DNA from: an uncultured Roseburia sp.
GTDB lineage: Bacteria > Bacillota > Clostridia > Lachnospirales > Lachnospiraceae
NCBI GenBank assembly: GCA_945787015.1
Contig: CALZGM010000007.1
Coordinates: 1 to 64,000 of the forward strand
Direction of reading: 5' to 3'
Length of the DNA stretch: 64,000 bases
The notes under the pieces were generated by a model. That model had not been told where the DNA came from. It saw only the letters and a list, made by a program, of their open reading frames with translations, and made no database searches. Shown here in pieces: positions 26,706 to 35,461 of the stretch (its first letter is position 1; the number at the start of each line of letters is the position of its first letter). A program made the position numbers and the translations under genes.

Positions 26706-27818
26706 TTAACTATAACTTCCCGCAATAATAATCTCGTGTAACTGTGAAGTTCCTTCGATTATTTCAAATATTTTGGCCTCTCTAAAATATCTTTCAATCG
26801 GATGTTTGTCGCAGCACCCCTCCGCCCCTAATATTTGAATAGCATTACTAGCAATCTCATTTGCAGCCTTAGAAGATAAATATTTAGCAGACCACGTCTC
26901 AACAATGGACTCCGCTTCACCATTCTCCCTTAGCCTTGCAACATTATTACAGTATAATCGAACTGCATTTGTACTTACTATCATTCGCGTAATCATTTGT
27001 TGAATTAGTTGGTGTTCAATTAATGCAGCTCCAAATTGTCGTCGTTTCTTAACATAGTTAACACATATGTCTACACATGCCTGACTTATTCCTAAACATG
27101 CCCATGCCACTGTATACCTTCCATAATCTAAACAGGACGAAGCCACATATTCCAGACCTGCCCCTTCAACCCCCAAAATATTTCCATCAGAAACTTTACA
27201 ATTCTCAAATGACAAGTTTGCTATCATTGACGCTCTTAGCCCCAATAACCCATCTTGCTTTTCAACGAGTACACATTTATTCTTTTCGACTAAAAAAGCA
27301 GTATAGTTCCCATTACATTTTGCAAACACGAGGTACAAATCTGCAATTTGTCCCATTGTTACCCATTTTTTTTGACCGTTTAAAATGTAATGATTTTTCT
27401 CTCGTACAGCTTCCATTTGTATATTTCCTGCGTCCGAGCCTGCTTCTTGTTCAGCAAGTGCAAAAGCTCCAACGCACTCTCCACTCGCCAATCTGGGTAA
27501 CCATTTCCTACGCTGCTTTTCGTTTCCCCACCGCAATATTGCAAGAGCCACCATTCCACTTGAAGTTAGAATGCTTCTAATTGATGAGCTTACTCTCGCG
27601 AACTGTTCATGGATTATTCCTATCTGAAGCATATCTAAGTTACTTCCACCATAATCTTCCGGAATATTCGCTCCTAAGAAACCCGCCTCGCTTATTTTGT
27701 AAATAATCTCTCTATCAAAACTCCCCTCTTTTTCAAATTTATTTGCATAAGGAGTAATATTGCTTTCAAGAAATTCAGATACATATCTTTGATATTGATT
27801 TTGATTATAGTCTGACAT
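26706..27818 (-). CDS. Acyl-CoA dehydrogenase-family enzyme (FkbI-like)
   Basis: A 370-residue flavoenzyme. It has IPEDYGGSNLDM, ALAEQEAGSDAGNIQMEAV, ILNGQKKWVTMG and RRQFGAALIEHQLIQQM. The C-terminal EIIEGTSQLHEI carries the catalytic glutamate. In the FkbH-type cassette such an enzyme oxidises glyceryl-derived aldehyde or alcohol intermediates on the ACP towards hydroxymalonyl-ACP. It starts 31 bp after the ACP gene and is followed directly by the FkbH gene. The ETF pair upstream in the operon could accept its electrons. Confidence 0.88.
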   Translation of the reverse strand: MSDYNQNQYQRYVSEFLESNITPYANKFEKEGSFDREIIYKISEAGFLGANIPEDYGGSNLDMLQIGIIHEQFARVSSSIRSILTSSGMVALAILRWGNEKQRRKWLPRLASGECVGAFALAEQEAGSDAGNIQMEAVREKNHYILNGQKKWVTMGQIADLYLVFAKCNGNYTAFLVEKNKCVLVEKQDGLLGLRASMIANLSFENCKVSDGNILGVEGAGLEYVASSCLDYGRYTVAWACLGISQACVDICVNYVKKRRQFGAALIEHQLIQQMITRMIVSTNAVRLYCNNVARLRENGEAESIVETWSAKYLSSKAANEIASNAIQILGAEGCCDKHPIERYFREAKIFEIIEGTSQLHEIIIAGSYS

Positions 27819-27849
27819 TATTATCCTTTCTATTCTAAATGCTCAACAA

Positions 27850-28101
27850 TTATAACTTACTTTGCTTTTCTTCAAGGAACTTTACGATTGTATTTATATT
27901 TTTGAAATTATCCCTTTTTAATTCTGTTCCATTGATACGAATATTGAATTGTTTCTCTAAAAACAATACTAGCTGCATTGCAAACAAAGAGTTAATAATT
28001 CCACCTTCAAATATGTCGTCGTCATCCTTTAACTCTTGCTTTCGGGTAACTTTACATATAAAATCTCTAACTTTATAATACATTTCTTGTTTGTCATTCA
28101 T
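27850..28101 (-). CDS. Acyl carrier protein of the hydroxymalonyl cassette
   Basis: An 83-residue carrier with the site GGIINSLFAMQLVLFLEKQF; the serine is present, with Asn before it. It sits between the 3-hydroxyacyl dehydrogenase and acyl-CoA dehydrogenase genes, the order expected of FkbJ-like or ZmaD-like carriers on which glycerate is oxidised to an extender unit. The AGGTGAAAAGAA ribosome site supports the ATG. Confidence 0.82.
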   Translation of the reverse strand: MNDKQEMYYKVRDFICKVTRKQELKDDDDIFEGGIINSLFAMQLVLFLEKQFNIRINGTELKRDNFKNINTIVKFLEEKQSKL

Positions 28102-28259
28102 TTCTTTTCACCTCATACACTCATTTCTACAAACATCGTTTCTATTTTGCCTATATCCAGCACTTATGATGTAGTTCTTTTACAACTATTTCTGCAATTC
28201 TAAGATAATAAAACATATTATTGCTAAGTATTCATATCAGCTCCACAATTTAGTGTTTT

Positions 28260-29111
28260 TTATTCAAATAATGTATATTTGTAAAAGCCTTCTCCCGTCT
28301 TTTGTCCCCAAAAACCTGCGTCTACTTTTCTCTTTATTAGTGGGCAACAACGAAATTTGGGATCTTGAAAATTATCATACAAAGCTTTTAGCGAATACAT
28401 TACCGTATCTAGTCCTATTAAATCTGCTGTTTCTAGCGGACCCATTTTATGCCCATAACATAGTTTAAATATTTTATCAATCTGTTCAGGTGTAGCCACG
28501 CCTTCTTGAACCAAAAATGCCGCTTCATTCATCATTAAGTGCGAAATTCTGTTTGAAACAAATCCAACTGAATCATTAATAACAATACTCTCTTTATCAA
28601 TTTCCAATAAAAACGACTTAATCATCTCTATTGTATTTATGTCAGTATGTATTCCCCTAATAACTTCAACTCCCGGTATCAGTGGAACCGGATTCATAAA
28701 GTGCACACCTATTACATTCTCTGGGCGATTTGTAAAAGATGCAATTTCCGTAATTGACAAGCATGAAGTATTTACAAGAAAAATGCACTCTTTTTTACAA
28801 ATCCTATCTATGTTTCTGTAAACTTCTTTTTTTATTTCCATTATTTCTGGAGTATTCTCAACTACTATATCTACATCTTCTAATAACTTATAATCAGTTG
28901 CAAATGTGATGTTCTCCATGAAATCCTCGTTCAAAAGATTCTGGCATACTGCTTTGTACATTGTATTTTTTTCACCAATTTCTCTTTTTGCTTTTTTCAA
29001 TGTATCTTCTTCAACATCAACTAATACAACTTTATACCCATATTGAGCTAGTAATAATGCAACACCTTGTCCCATTACCCCTGCCCCAATTACCCCTATT
29101 TTTTTCTTCAT
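28260..29111 (-). CDS. 3-hydroxyacyl-CoA dehydrogenase-family enzyme (FkbK-like)
   Basis: A 283-residue enzyme. It shows the NAD motif IGVIGAGVMGQGVALLLAQYG, then VVENTPEIMEIKKEVY, VNTSCLSITEIASF, GVHFMNPVPLIPGVEVI and DSVGFVSNRISH. In isolation it would read as 3-hydroxybutyryl-CoA dehydrogenase. Beside FkbH, an ACP and an acyl-CoA dehydrogenase it is better explained as the enzyme that oxidises the 3-hydroxyl of glyceryl-ACP. AAGGAGATC precedes the ATG. Confidence 0.88.
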   Translation of the reverse strand: MKKKIGVIGAGVMGQGVALLLAQYGYKVVLVDVEEDTLKKAKREIGEKNTMYKAVCQNLLNEDFMENITFATDYKLLEDVDIVVENTPEIMEIKKEVYRNIDRICKKECIFLVNTSCLSITEIASFTNRPENVIGVHFMNPVPLIPGVEVIRGIHTDINTIEMIKSFLLEIDKESIVINDSVGFVSNRISHLMMNEAAFLVQEGVATPEQIDKIFKLCYGHKMGPLETADLIGLDTVMYSLKALYDNFQDPKFRCCPLIKRKVDAGFWGQKTGEGFYKYTLFE

Positions 29112-29123
29112 ATGACGATCTCC

Positions 29124-30173
29124 TTACTCCCTGATTAACTTACTAAATTCATATAAAGTATAATAATATTGTTTTTCCTTCATAACTATCTCACGAATTT
29201 TTATTAAAATGTTCTCATAGATTCTGTCATCATTTGACATACTACACTTAATAATTAATGATAAAAGCACTTTCCATAAATTAATGGAATCCCTTAACTG
29301 TAGTTTTACTTGTTCAACATAAATTAGTGAAAAATCTTTGTTTATTCTTTCAAGATACCATAGAAATAGTTTTTTTCGAGTCGGTACGAAATATAGCTTA
29401 TTATATAGGTCCTCTAAAAACTCGGCTTTCTTTTCCAAGTCGAAGCATTTATTATTCTCAATCAATTTTGCGATTTCATTGATTGCATAATATCCCTTAT
29501 ACACATTATTCTCCTGGCGTCCAGTATAATATTTGACTAAATTATCCTGTACAGATTTTTCGATCAACTTGAGCGTGCTTATTTTTTCCCGTTTCAATTC
29601 TTCACTATTTATTTCCGCATATAAATAGTTAATCGGGTTACCACTAAACAAGCCATCATATTCATTTTGGGAGTCCCTGGCCAGATTCAGCTCTTCTAGC
29701 TTAATTTTCCCCTTAAAATACCACGGCTTATACCAATCAATAATACTCACCTCGTTTTCTCTTTCCTTATATTCCGCCATGATTAGCGAATGAAACGAAT
29801 GCTTCTTTTTATAATATGGCGTATATTTCAAATAAAAAACATCAACTTGCACAATCACCGGAATATTTTCATCCATTGATTTTTTATTCATTTTCCATAT
29901 TTCACCAATGCTCGCTTCGTTTTTACTTAAGTAGTTTACAGCCTGATCAAACGGATTTAGTAAGCTAGAATAAGGATTTCCCGTACTAAATTGGTACCCA
30001 AATTTGTCTTCACTCTCTTCAACCTTTGAAAATGTCCAGTCCATTGAACACTCTATGAAATACTCTGCATTTTCAAACCCATAGAATTTTAGTACATTCA
30101 AAAAACAATTTTTAAAACAGTAATATTCATAATTATCATAAAATATTTGTGAAACATCATAAATATTTGACAC
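29124..30173 (-). CDS. BtrH-like acyltransferase, N-terminal domain conserved
   Basis: About 349 residues. Of the four family members in the window it is closest to the classic form: YYCFKNCFLNVLKFYGF holds the candidate nucleophile cysteine, and KKKHSFHSLIMAEYKE the histidine, followed by VSIIDWYKP. BtrH enzymes transfer an acyl chain from a carrier protein to an amine. The start has GGAGGG; GTG at 30173 or TTG at 30176 fits better than GTG at 30194. It follows a free carrier protein directly, which is its likely donor. The C-terminal helical half is unrecognised. Confidence 0.68.
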   Translation of the reverse strand: MSNIYDVSQIFYDNYEYYCFKNCFLNVLKFYGFENAEYFIECSMDWTFSKVEESEDKFGYQFSTGNPYSSLLNPFDQAVNYLSKNEASIGEIWKMNKKSMDENIPVIVQVDVFYLKYTPYYKKKHSFHSLIMAEYKERENEVSIIDWYKPWYFKGKIKLEELNLARDSQNEYDGLFSGNPINYLYAEINSEELKREKISTLKLIEKSVQDNLVKYYTGRQENNVYKGYYAINEIAKLIENNKCFDLEKKAEFLEDLYNKLYFVPTRKKLFLWYLERINKDFSLIYVEQVKLQLRDSINLWKVLLSLIIKCSMSNDDRIYENILIKIREIVMKEKQYYYTLYEFSKLIRE

Positions 30174-30190
30174 CAATTCACTCCCTCCTA

Positions 30191-30463
30191 TCACTCCTCA
30201 CAGGAATTTCGACCTAAAGTATTATTAACAATATTAAGTATTCCATTTATTGTCGAAAAATCTTCAAGACTTACATCATCCGTAATAATTGATGTCTCTA
30301 TAATATCCTCTATGCCGGTAATAATTTGAATTAGCAATAATGATGAAATAATTCTACTTTCTACTAATTCCGTGTTCTTATCTATTTCAACAATGTTTTC
30401 TTCCTCTTCATTAATTTTTTTACATATAAAATTATAAATATCATCTAAATTAAACTGATTCAT
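30191..30463 (-). CDS. Free-standing acyl carrier protein
   Basis: About 90 residues starting at the ATG after GAAAGGAGATGGTGTTC. It has the carrier pattern ELVESRIISSLLLIQIITGIED, with the attachment serine inside IISSL, and an acidic helical remainder. It overlaps the end of folE2 by 14 bp and lies next to a BtrH-like gene. It may be the carrier that holds the ligase-activated acid before transfer; that pairing is an inference from order. Confidence 0.75.
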   Translation of the reverse strand: MNQFNLDDIYNFICKKINEEEENIVEIDKNTELVESRIISSLLLIQIITGIEDIIETSIITDDVSLEDFSTINGILNIVNNTLGRNSCEE

Positions 30464-31250
30464 GAACACCATCTCCTTTCAAATCTTCACTTAATGAAAT
30501 TGCATACGCGCTATGATTATGAATCGATTCAAAATTCTCAACCTCAACTTGAAACCAACTATAATTGTTATTTTTTGCTAGCTGAATTGTAATATCCCTT
30601 GCAATATCTTCAACAAACTTAGCATTCTCATAAGCATATTCTGTTATATACTTTTCATCTACACGCTTTAAAATTGAATACAGCTCTGCTGAGGCCGACG
30701 ACTCTATCCTATAAATTACGTCTTCCAAACAATTAATTCCATCCGTTTTGAGCGTTACCTTAACAATACCCCTTTGATTATGAGCACCATATTTACTAAT
30801 TGCTTTTGAGCAAGGGCAAACCGAAGAAATCGGAACCTCAATTACAACTTTGTAATCTAATTTATTATTTGGTGATAATTCTAATTTAATTTTACAGTCA
30901 TAATTCATTTTCCCCTCTATTTTACTTTTTGGTGCTATTTTGCTCCTAAAAAATGTAAATTGAATTTCCATATACACATTGCTTACTTCTAATCGTTCCT
31001 TAACTTGATTTATCATTCTTTCTATGGCTTGATTTGAAATCACGCCATCCCATATATTAATAATTTCCATCAAGCGGCTCATATGTATTGCATGTTTATT
31101 CGCTTCAAGTGCTACACCTAAATGTACAGTTCCTATGCTGTATCTATAGTTTTTATCCAAATTATGCTGTATAGGTATCACCAAATTTTTTATTCCAACC
31201 TGTCTTAAATAAATATTTCTCGATTCTATTCCTTCTTGTACATCAATCAT
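30450..31250 (-). CDS. folE2: GTP cyclohydrolase IB (FolE2/MptA type)
   Basis: A 266-residue enzyme with the FolE2 hallmarks: VGIKNLVIPIQHN near the start, SIGTVHLGVALEANKHAIHMSRLMEII, and EVPISSVCPCSKAISKYGAHNQRG with the catalytic cysteine. It turns GTP into 7,8-dihydroneopterin triphosphate, the first step to pterins or 7-deazaguanines. ATGGGAGGGTACTTAA precedes the ATG. Directly behind queD and three genes after queE, it points to a cluster-dedicated 7-deazaguanine branch rather than folate synthesis. Confidence 0.93.
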   Translation of the reverse strand: MIDVQEGIESRNIYLRQVGIKNLVIPIQHNLDKNYRYSIGTVHLGVALEANKHAIHMSRLMEIINIWDGVISNQAIERMINQVKERLEVSNVYMEIQFTFFRSKIAPKSKIEGKMNYDCKIKLELSPNNKLDYKVVIEVPISSVCPCSKAISKYGAHNQRGIVKVTLKTDGINCLEDVIYRIESSASAELYSILKRVDEKYITEYAYENAKFVEDIARDITIQLAKNNNYSWFQVEVENFESIHNHSAYAISLSEDLKGDGVHESV

Positions 31251-31288
31251 TTAAGTACCCTCCCATATTAGTCAATAAATTCAATATC

Positions 31289-31654
31289 TTATTTCTTTAT
31301 TTCAACATAGCAGTTTCTAGTTTCATATAATCGTATCCGAGAAAGTTTAAATTCTTTGCTTTCCAGTTCTTTCGAAAGAACCCTATCAATATAAATTACA
31401 ATATTCTCTGCAGTAGGTATTTTAAAATAATCATTTAAGTACCCATGATCAAATTTATCAAGTACATTAACTTGTACAATTTCTTTGAGTTCTGAAAAAT
31501 TACAAACCCATCCGTCATTTGTCACTTCACCTTCTAACTCAATATCTAACTCATATCTATGACCATGTAAATTGCTACATGCCCCATATTGTTCTTCATT
31601 CGGAAGCTTATGACTAGCTTCAAATTCAAAATGTCTTCCTACTTTAATACTCAT
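31289..31654 (-). CDS. queD: 6-carboxytetrahydropterin synthase
   Basis: A 121-residue QueD/PTPS-fold enzyme. Metal-binding H15 (FEASHKL) and the catalytic C26 with H30 and H32 (YGACSNLHGHRYEL) match QueD spacing. It ends with the conserved PTAENIVIYI segment and the ETRNCYVE strand. It makes 6-carboxy-5,6,7,8-tetrahydropterin from the FolE2 product. It overlaps the ligase gene by 11 bp and has a GGAAGGGAAG ribosome site. Confidence 0.93.
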   Translation of the reverse strand: MSIKVGRHFEFEASHKLPNEEQYGACSNLHGHRYELDIELEGEVTNDGWVCNFSELKEIVQVNVLDKFDHGYLNDYFKIPTAENIVIYIDRVLSKELESKEFKLSRIRLYETRNCYVEIKK

Positions 31655-32831
31655 TTACTTCTTCCCTTCCTAATAAATAAATATTACTATTATACACATA
31701 ACCAACGTCTCTTGTATTGAACCATCCTTCTGAATCAGTAATCGCAGATACTCCTCCAGTCGTTACATATTGTTTTGATACAGTTTCTCCCGATACCAAT
31801 ATCCTATATTGCATCTCTTTCCCTGTTTTCACAAGTTTTATTTTAACTCCGTTTACAGGATGTCCAACGCTCAGATAGTTCTCATTATTTGAGTTCAAAT
31901 TCGCACATATTGTGCTAACTTCCATCATTCCATATATCTGACTTAACCAAACTCCTGAAACTTTATAAAAATTTTCACCTGTTTCTTTTGATAATGGAGA
32001 ACCGGAGCACAAGAACCATTTATTATGAATAAATTTATAAGGTCTCATTTTCAGTTCCGAACATATGCAATCATAGATTTCTGGAACACCTATAAATATA
32101 GTTGGTTTAATTTCTTTATACCTTTTGAAAAACTGATTACATTCAAACCATCTTTGAATATATACTGTTGCACCTGCTCTAATGGGTGCAATCAATCCCA
32201 TTGTCAATCCATACCCATGACACATTGGGACAGGAACAGCAATTACATCTTCCTCCTTATAATTCATTGTTTCTATTATATTGATAGAATCAATATCCAA
32301 ATTTCTATGCGTCCGATAAGCCATTTTGGGCTTAGCAGAAGTTCCTGAAGTGCACTGAATCAACGCCACCGAATTTTCATCCAAATAATCTTTTTGCATG
32401 CCATACTGTTCTTCTAAATCTAATGTATGCATCTCTACACATTCATCTTTAAGAATTATTGAAAAACAATTATTAGAAGTCTTATTTTTTTCTAAAATTT
32501 TTTCATGTATATATCGTTCCGCGATTAACTTGTCCAAAAAAGCACTATTAGCTTTCTCTTCTATTTCTTCAACAGAATATTGAGGATTTAATAGACATAC
32601 GATATTTTCATTTTTTGACAATGCATACAAGCAGACAACAAAGTCAATTGAATTATGCAATACCAGTCCTACTCGCTCATGTGAATTAATTCCCAATTTA
32701 ATAAATCCACATTGTAAAGAATCTACAATGTGGATTAACATACGATATGATATTTTAGTATTCTGATAGATTAATGCACACTTATCTGGATAGTCTTCTG
32801 CACTTTTTCTTAACATCTCATATAGAATCAT
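31644..32831 (-). CDS. Truncated acyl-AMP ligase (N-terminal domain only)
   Basis: A 395-residue AMP-forming ligase. It has the P-loop IQCTSGTSAKPKMAYRTHR, VPVPMCHGYGLTMGLI, the A5-like SQIYGMMEV, and GWFNTRDVGYVYNSNIYLLGR. It stops right after that motif, so the mobile C-terminal subdomain of about 100 residues, with its A10 lysine, is missing; typical members are about 500 residues. It may only adenylate, or rely on a partner for transfer. Lying between queE/HemW-like and queD, it could activate the carboxylate of 7-carboxy-7-deazaguanine. That substrate is an inference. Confidence 0.8.
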   Translation of the reverse strand: MILYEMLRKSAEDYPDKCALIYQNTKISYRMLIHIVDSLQCGFIKLGINSHERVGLVLHNSIDFVVCLYALSKNENIVCLLNPQYSVEEIEEKANSAFLDKLIAERYIHEKILEKNKTSNNCFSIILKDECVEMHTLDLEEQYGMQKDYLDENSVALIQCTSGTSAKPKMAYRTHRNLDIDSINIIETMNYKEEDVIAVPVPMCHGYGLTMGLIAPIRAGATVYIQRWFECNQFFKRYKEIKPTIFIGVPEIYDCICSELKMRPYKFIHNKWFLCSGSPLSKETGENFYKVSGVWLSQIYGMMEVSTICANLNSNNENYLSVGHPVNGVKIKLVKTGKEMQYRILVSGETVSKQYVTTGGVSAITDSEGWFNTRDVGYVYNSNIYLLGREEVNEY

Positions 32832-32837
32832 AAACTA

Positions 32838-34214
32838 TTACTCCTCTAAATCTACAACTTCTTTTCCCATCATATCTTCATTATATGGATTAATTTTTTC
32901 TTTTGCGGCTACTAAGAATGATTTAATATATGTGGCCCACCGTTCCTCACTTATAAATAATGCCGAAATATTACCGGACCAAAATATTCCTTCTTTTGTT
33001 AATTTCAAAGTATCTCCGACCCATTTTACTAATTTACGTTCAATAAGTTGATTTATCCTTTCCTCATATCTGCTATAATCTGGTATATCGCACTTATTAA
33101 TTTCCATAAGAATTGGAAAATACACCATTCTCCTATCATAGTGCTGGTCTAATGTACAATGATATGCTAAATCTGCAGGGAAATTATTGTTCTCTATCAA
33201 TTCCAAATAGTCTCTGATATCGCACACATTTTTATATGCATATCCATTAATATATCCTCTAGCAGATACACCGATTCCTATAACATTACCATTCTCCAAA
33301 TATACTTTATCACCTATATGTATTTCTTTTTGCTTTTTTGAATAGGTATTTGTTATAATTTGCTTATAACCATTCTCTAACAGCCAACGATCTCCTTCTC
33401 TAAACATCTTCATCTGATTCTCATTAGAAGGATTTATTCTGAAATGTCCTTTTGTTTGCACCAATTTATCCAAGTATGTATTTGGAAAGACTGCCATGTT
33501 GTAGATATCTATATGATATGGATTCAACTCTGTTACCTTTTTCAAATCTTCTATAAAATCTTCTACTGATTGATTTGGTAGATTATACATCATGTCAATA
33601 CAATATTCAGATAAACCAGCCTTATTTAAAATTTCTACTCCATTATATATATCTTCTATAGTAGCTTTAATATTCATAGCGTTTCGAATTTCCTCATTAA
33701 ACGTCTGGACTCCGAAACTTATCCTATTAATACCCAACTCTAATAATCCTCTTGGATATGCTTCATCTCTAATTAAATTAATTGAACCTTCCATAGTCCA
33801 ATTATCATTCACTTCAACATTGAAACAACTCTTTATTGTTTCAACAATTCTTTTCAAATCAGAAAGAGGTATTAAAAATGGATTACCACCTCCAAAATGA
33901 ACTGATTCTATTTTTATATTTTTTAAAAGTGGTTGTTCTGCATATTTTTTAATCTCAAAAATAATAGAATCAACGTATTTACTTAAATATTTTTTATAAT
34001 TAGTTTGTCCATGTAGTTTATAATATGGGCAAAATATGCAACCAGAATCACAAAATGGAATATGAATATATAAATTAGTTGGTACGTTCATTACTTCTGA
34101 ATTATTAAGAAATTCAAAAAAATTATCATTATAATCACGCGAATGTTGTATTTTTGTTAACTTAGGAAATACCCAAAAATCATCTAATCTTTCTTTTAAA
34201 TTTATTTCTAACAT
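32838..34214 (-). CDS. HemW/HemN-like radical SAM enzyme
   Basis: A 458-residue protein with the cluster motif C55, C59, C62 in HIPFCDSGCIFCPYYKL, then SVHFGGGNPFLIPLSDL, RISFGVQTFNEEI and IDMMYNLPNQSVEDFIEDL. It has the C-terminal HemN-type domain. Normal HemW is a haem chaperone, but HemN-like enzymes in natural-product clusters act as methylases or cyclopropane-forming enzymes (class C type, as in CC-1065). With no haem gene nearby a product-tailoring role is likelier. It starts after ACCAGGAGAATAATT and is packed against queE. Confidence 0.78.
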   Translation of the reverse strand: MLEINLKERLDDFWVFPKLTKIQHSRDYNDNFFEFLNNSEVMNVPTNLYIHIPFCDSGCIFCPYYKLHGQTNYKKYLSKYVDSIIFEIKKYAEQPLLKNIKIESVHFGGGNPFLIPLSDLKRIVETIKSCFNVEVNDNWTMEGSINLIRDEAYPRGLLELGINRISFGVQTFNEEIRNAMNIKATIEDIYNGVEILNKAGLSEYCIDMMYNLPNQSVEDFIEDLKKVTELNPYHIDIYNMAVFPNTYLDKLVQTKGHFRINPSNENQMKMFREGDRWLLENGYKQIITNTYSKKQKEIHIGDKVYLENGNVIGIGVSARGYINGYAYKNVCDIRDYLELIENNNFPADLAYHCTLDQHYDRRMVYFPILMEINKCDIPDYSRYEERINQLIERKLVKWVGDTLKLTKEGIFWSGNISALFISEERWATYIKSFLVAAKEKINPYNEDMMGKEVVDLEE

Positions 34215-34235
34215 AATTATTCTCCTGGTATAATA

Positions 34236-34934
34236 TTAATAAATCTCTTCCTCGTTATTCCAAACTTGCAGTTGCAATCTATTTGCATATCTCAAATTAT
34301 TATCAATGCAAAAGCCTATTATAGCTTTCTGCACTAAATATAACTGTTCTCTAGAATTTGCCAACGGCATTATCATAACTCTCGTTGGATCATATTCCCC
34401 AATTTGCATCAAAACATCTTTCACTTCATCTATATCCTGCTGCAATGCTCTACATACAAATTTAATTTGATAATTATTATTTCGTATATAGTGCTTGATA
34501 GCATTAAAGTTAATATGTTTTGTATTGTAGCCGGAAATATTTTTTTCTTCGTTTAGAATACCCTTCTCTGAATTCGACAATTTGGGACTCATACTAACTA
34601 AATCACAATCCAAGTCCATTATATTAGTAGCATTTGTTTCAACTGTTACATAATATCCCTTATTTTTTAGAATCCATATAAGTTCATTCAAGTTAGAGTG
34701 AATTGTCGGTTCTCCTCCTGTGATAATTACATGAGAACAACCATAGTCCTCTAATATATTCAGAAGCATCTCATCCGTATATTCAATATCCTTATTATCA
34801 CTTAACAATTTCTTTGTATCACACCATTCGCAATTCAAATTACATCCTGTCAATCTAAGAATCACGGATGGTATCCCCTGAAAAATTCCTTCACCTTGTA
34901 TAGTCTTAAATAACTCACGTATCCTTATCTTCAT
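34236..34934 (-). CDS. queE: 7-carboxy-7-deazaguanine synthase, radical SAM
   Basis: About 232 residues from the ATG preceded by GAAGAAGG; an earlier ATG at 34967 has no ribosome site. It shows IRELFKTIQGEGIFQGIPSVILRLTGCNLNCEWCDT, the QueE signature with Cx3Cx2C, and VIITGGEPTIHSNL. It contracts 6-carboxytetrahydropterin into 7-carboxy-7-deazaguanine (CDG). No QueC, the ATP-dependent enzyme that turns CDG into preQ0, exists in the window, so CDG itself is the expected local product. Confidence 0.92.
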   Translation of the reverse strand: MKIRIRELFKTIQGEGIFQGIPSVILRLTGCNLNCEWCDTKKLLSDNKDIEYTDEMLLNILEDYGCSHVIITGGEPTIHSNLNELIWILKNKGYYVTVETNATNIMDLDCDLVSMSPKLSNSEKGILNEEKNISGYNTKHINFNAIKHYIRNNNYQIKFVCRALQQDIDEVKDVLMQIGEYDPTRVMIMPLANSREQLYLVQKAIIGFCIDNNLRYANRLQLQVWNNEEEIY

Positions 34935-34978
34935 TTTACTCTGACCTTCTTCCACAGTATTCATCATATACTTATTCT

Positions 34979-35458
34979 TTAATTACTAAAGAGCTTTAAC
35001 ACTTTATTCTTTTCTCTCCATATGTTTAATAATTCCATACATTCATCTTTCAATACCCCTGCTCTAATTTCTATTTCATAAGGGAATTTTTTACTAATAT
35101 CCCCAACTGTCATATCTATTTCTCGAAAATTAAAACCTTTAGAGTCTGCAATCGAAGTACCATAAACCAATTTCGGAATTTGGCACCAACTTATCGCACC
35201 TAAACACATTAAACAAGGTTCAGTTGTTGTATATATTACTGACTCTTTTAATTGCTTCACTCCAACTTTATTAATGAAGTAATTAATAGCGTTAATTTCT
35301 GCATGTTTTAAGGGATCTCGTTCTGTATAACTAGTATTTGATTGTATAATCACTTCATTTCGATAGACGATACAACAACCAAACGGATACTCATTTTTAT
35401 AGACACTCTGTTTAGCAGCAAGTATAGCTTTCATCATATAATATTCATCATTATCCAC
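34979..35458 (-). CDS. Nucleoside/nucleobase deaminase (CDA fold)
   Basis: A 159-residue zinc deaminase: YPFGCCIVYRNEVI, HAEINAIN with the Zn histidine and proton-shuttling glutamate, and TTEPCLMCLGAISWCQI with the two Zn cysteines. The GFNFREIDM tail resembles the guanine deaminase/TadA subgroup. It starts at GTG, eight bases after AAAGGGG and next to the PKS stop. Placed in front of queE it could deaminate a pterin, guanine or deazaguanine intermediate. Exact substrate unknown. Confidence 0.85.
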   Translation of the reverse strand: MDNDEYYMMKAILAAKQSVYKNEYPFGCCIVYRNEVIIQSNTSYTERDPLKHAEINAINYFINKVGVKQLKESVIYTTTEPCLMCLGAISWCQIPKLVYGTSIADSKGFNFREIDMTVGDISKKFPYEIEIRAGVLKDECMELLNIWREKNKVLKLFSN

Positions 35459-35461
35459 TCA

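Noticed and set aside
28260..29111. 3-Hydroxybutyryl-CoA dehydrogenase, ETF and acyl-CoA dehydrogenases as a butyrate-synthesis operon
   Set aside because: No thiolase, crotonase or butyryl-CoA transferase is present, and the genes are separated by PKS, carrier and FkbH genes; the extender-unit explanation fits better.
30450..34934. Ordinary queuosine biosynthesis operon
   Set aside because: queC and queF are missing and the genes are embedded among carrier, ligase and PKS genes in one transcription direction.
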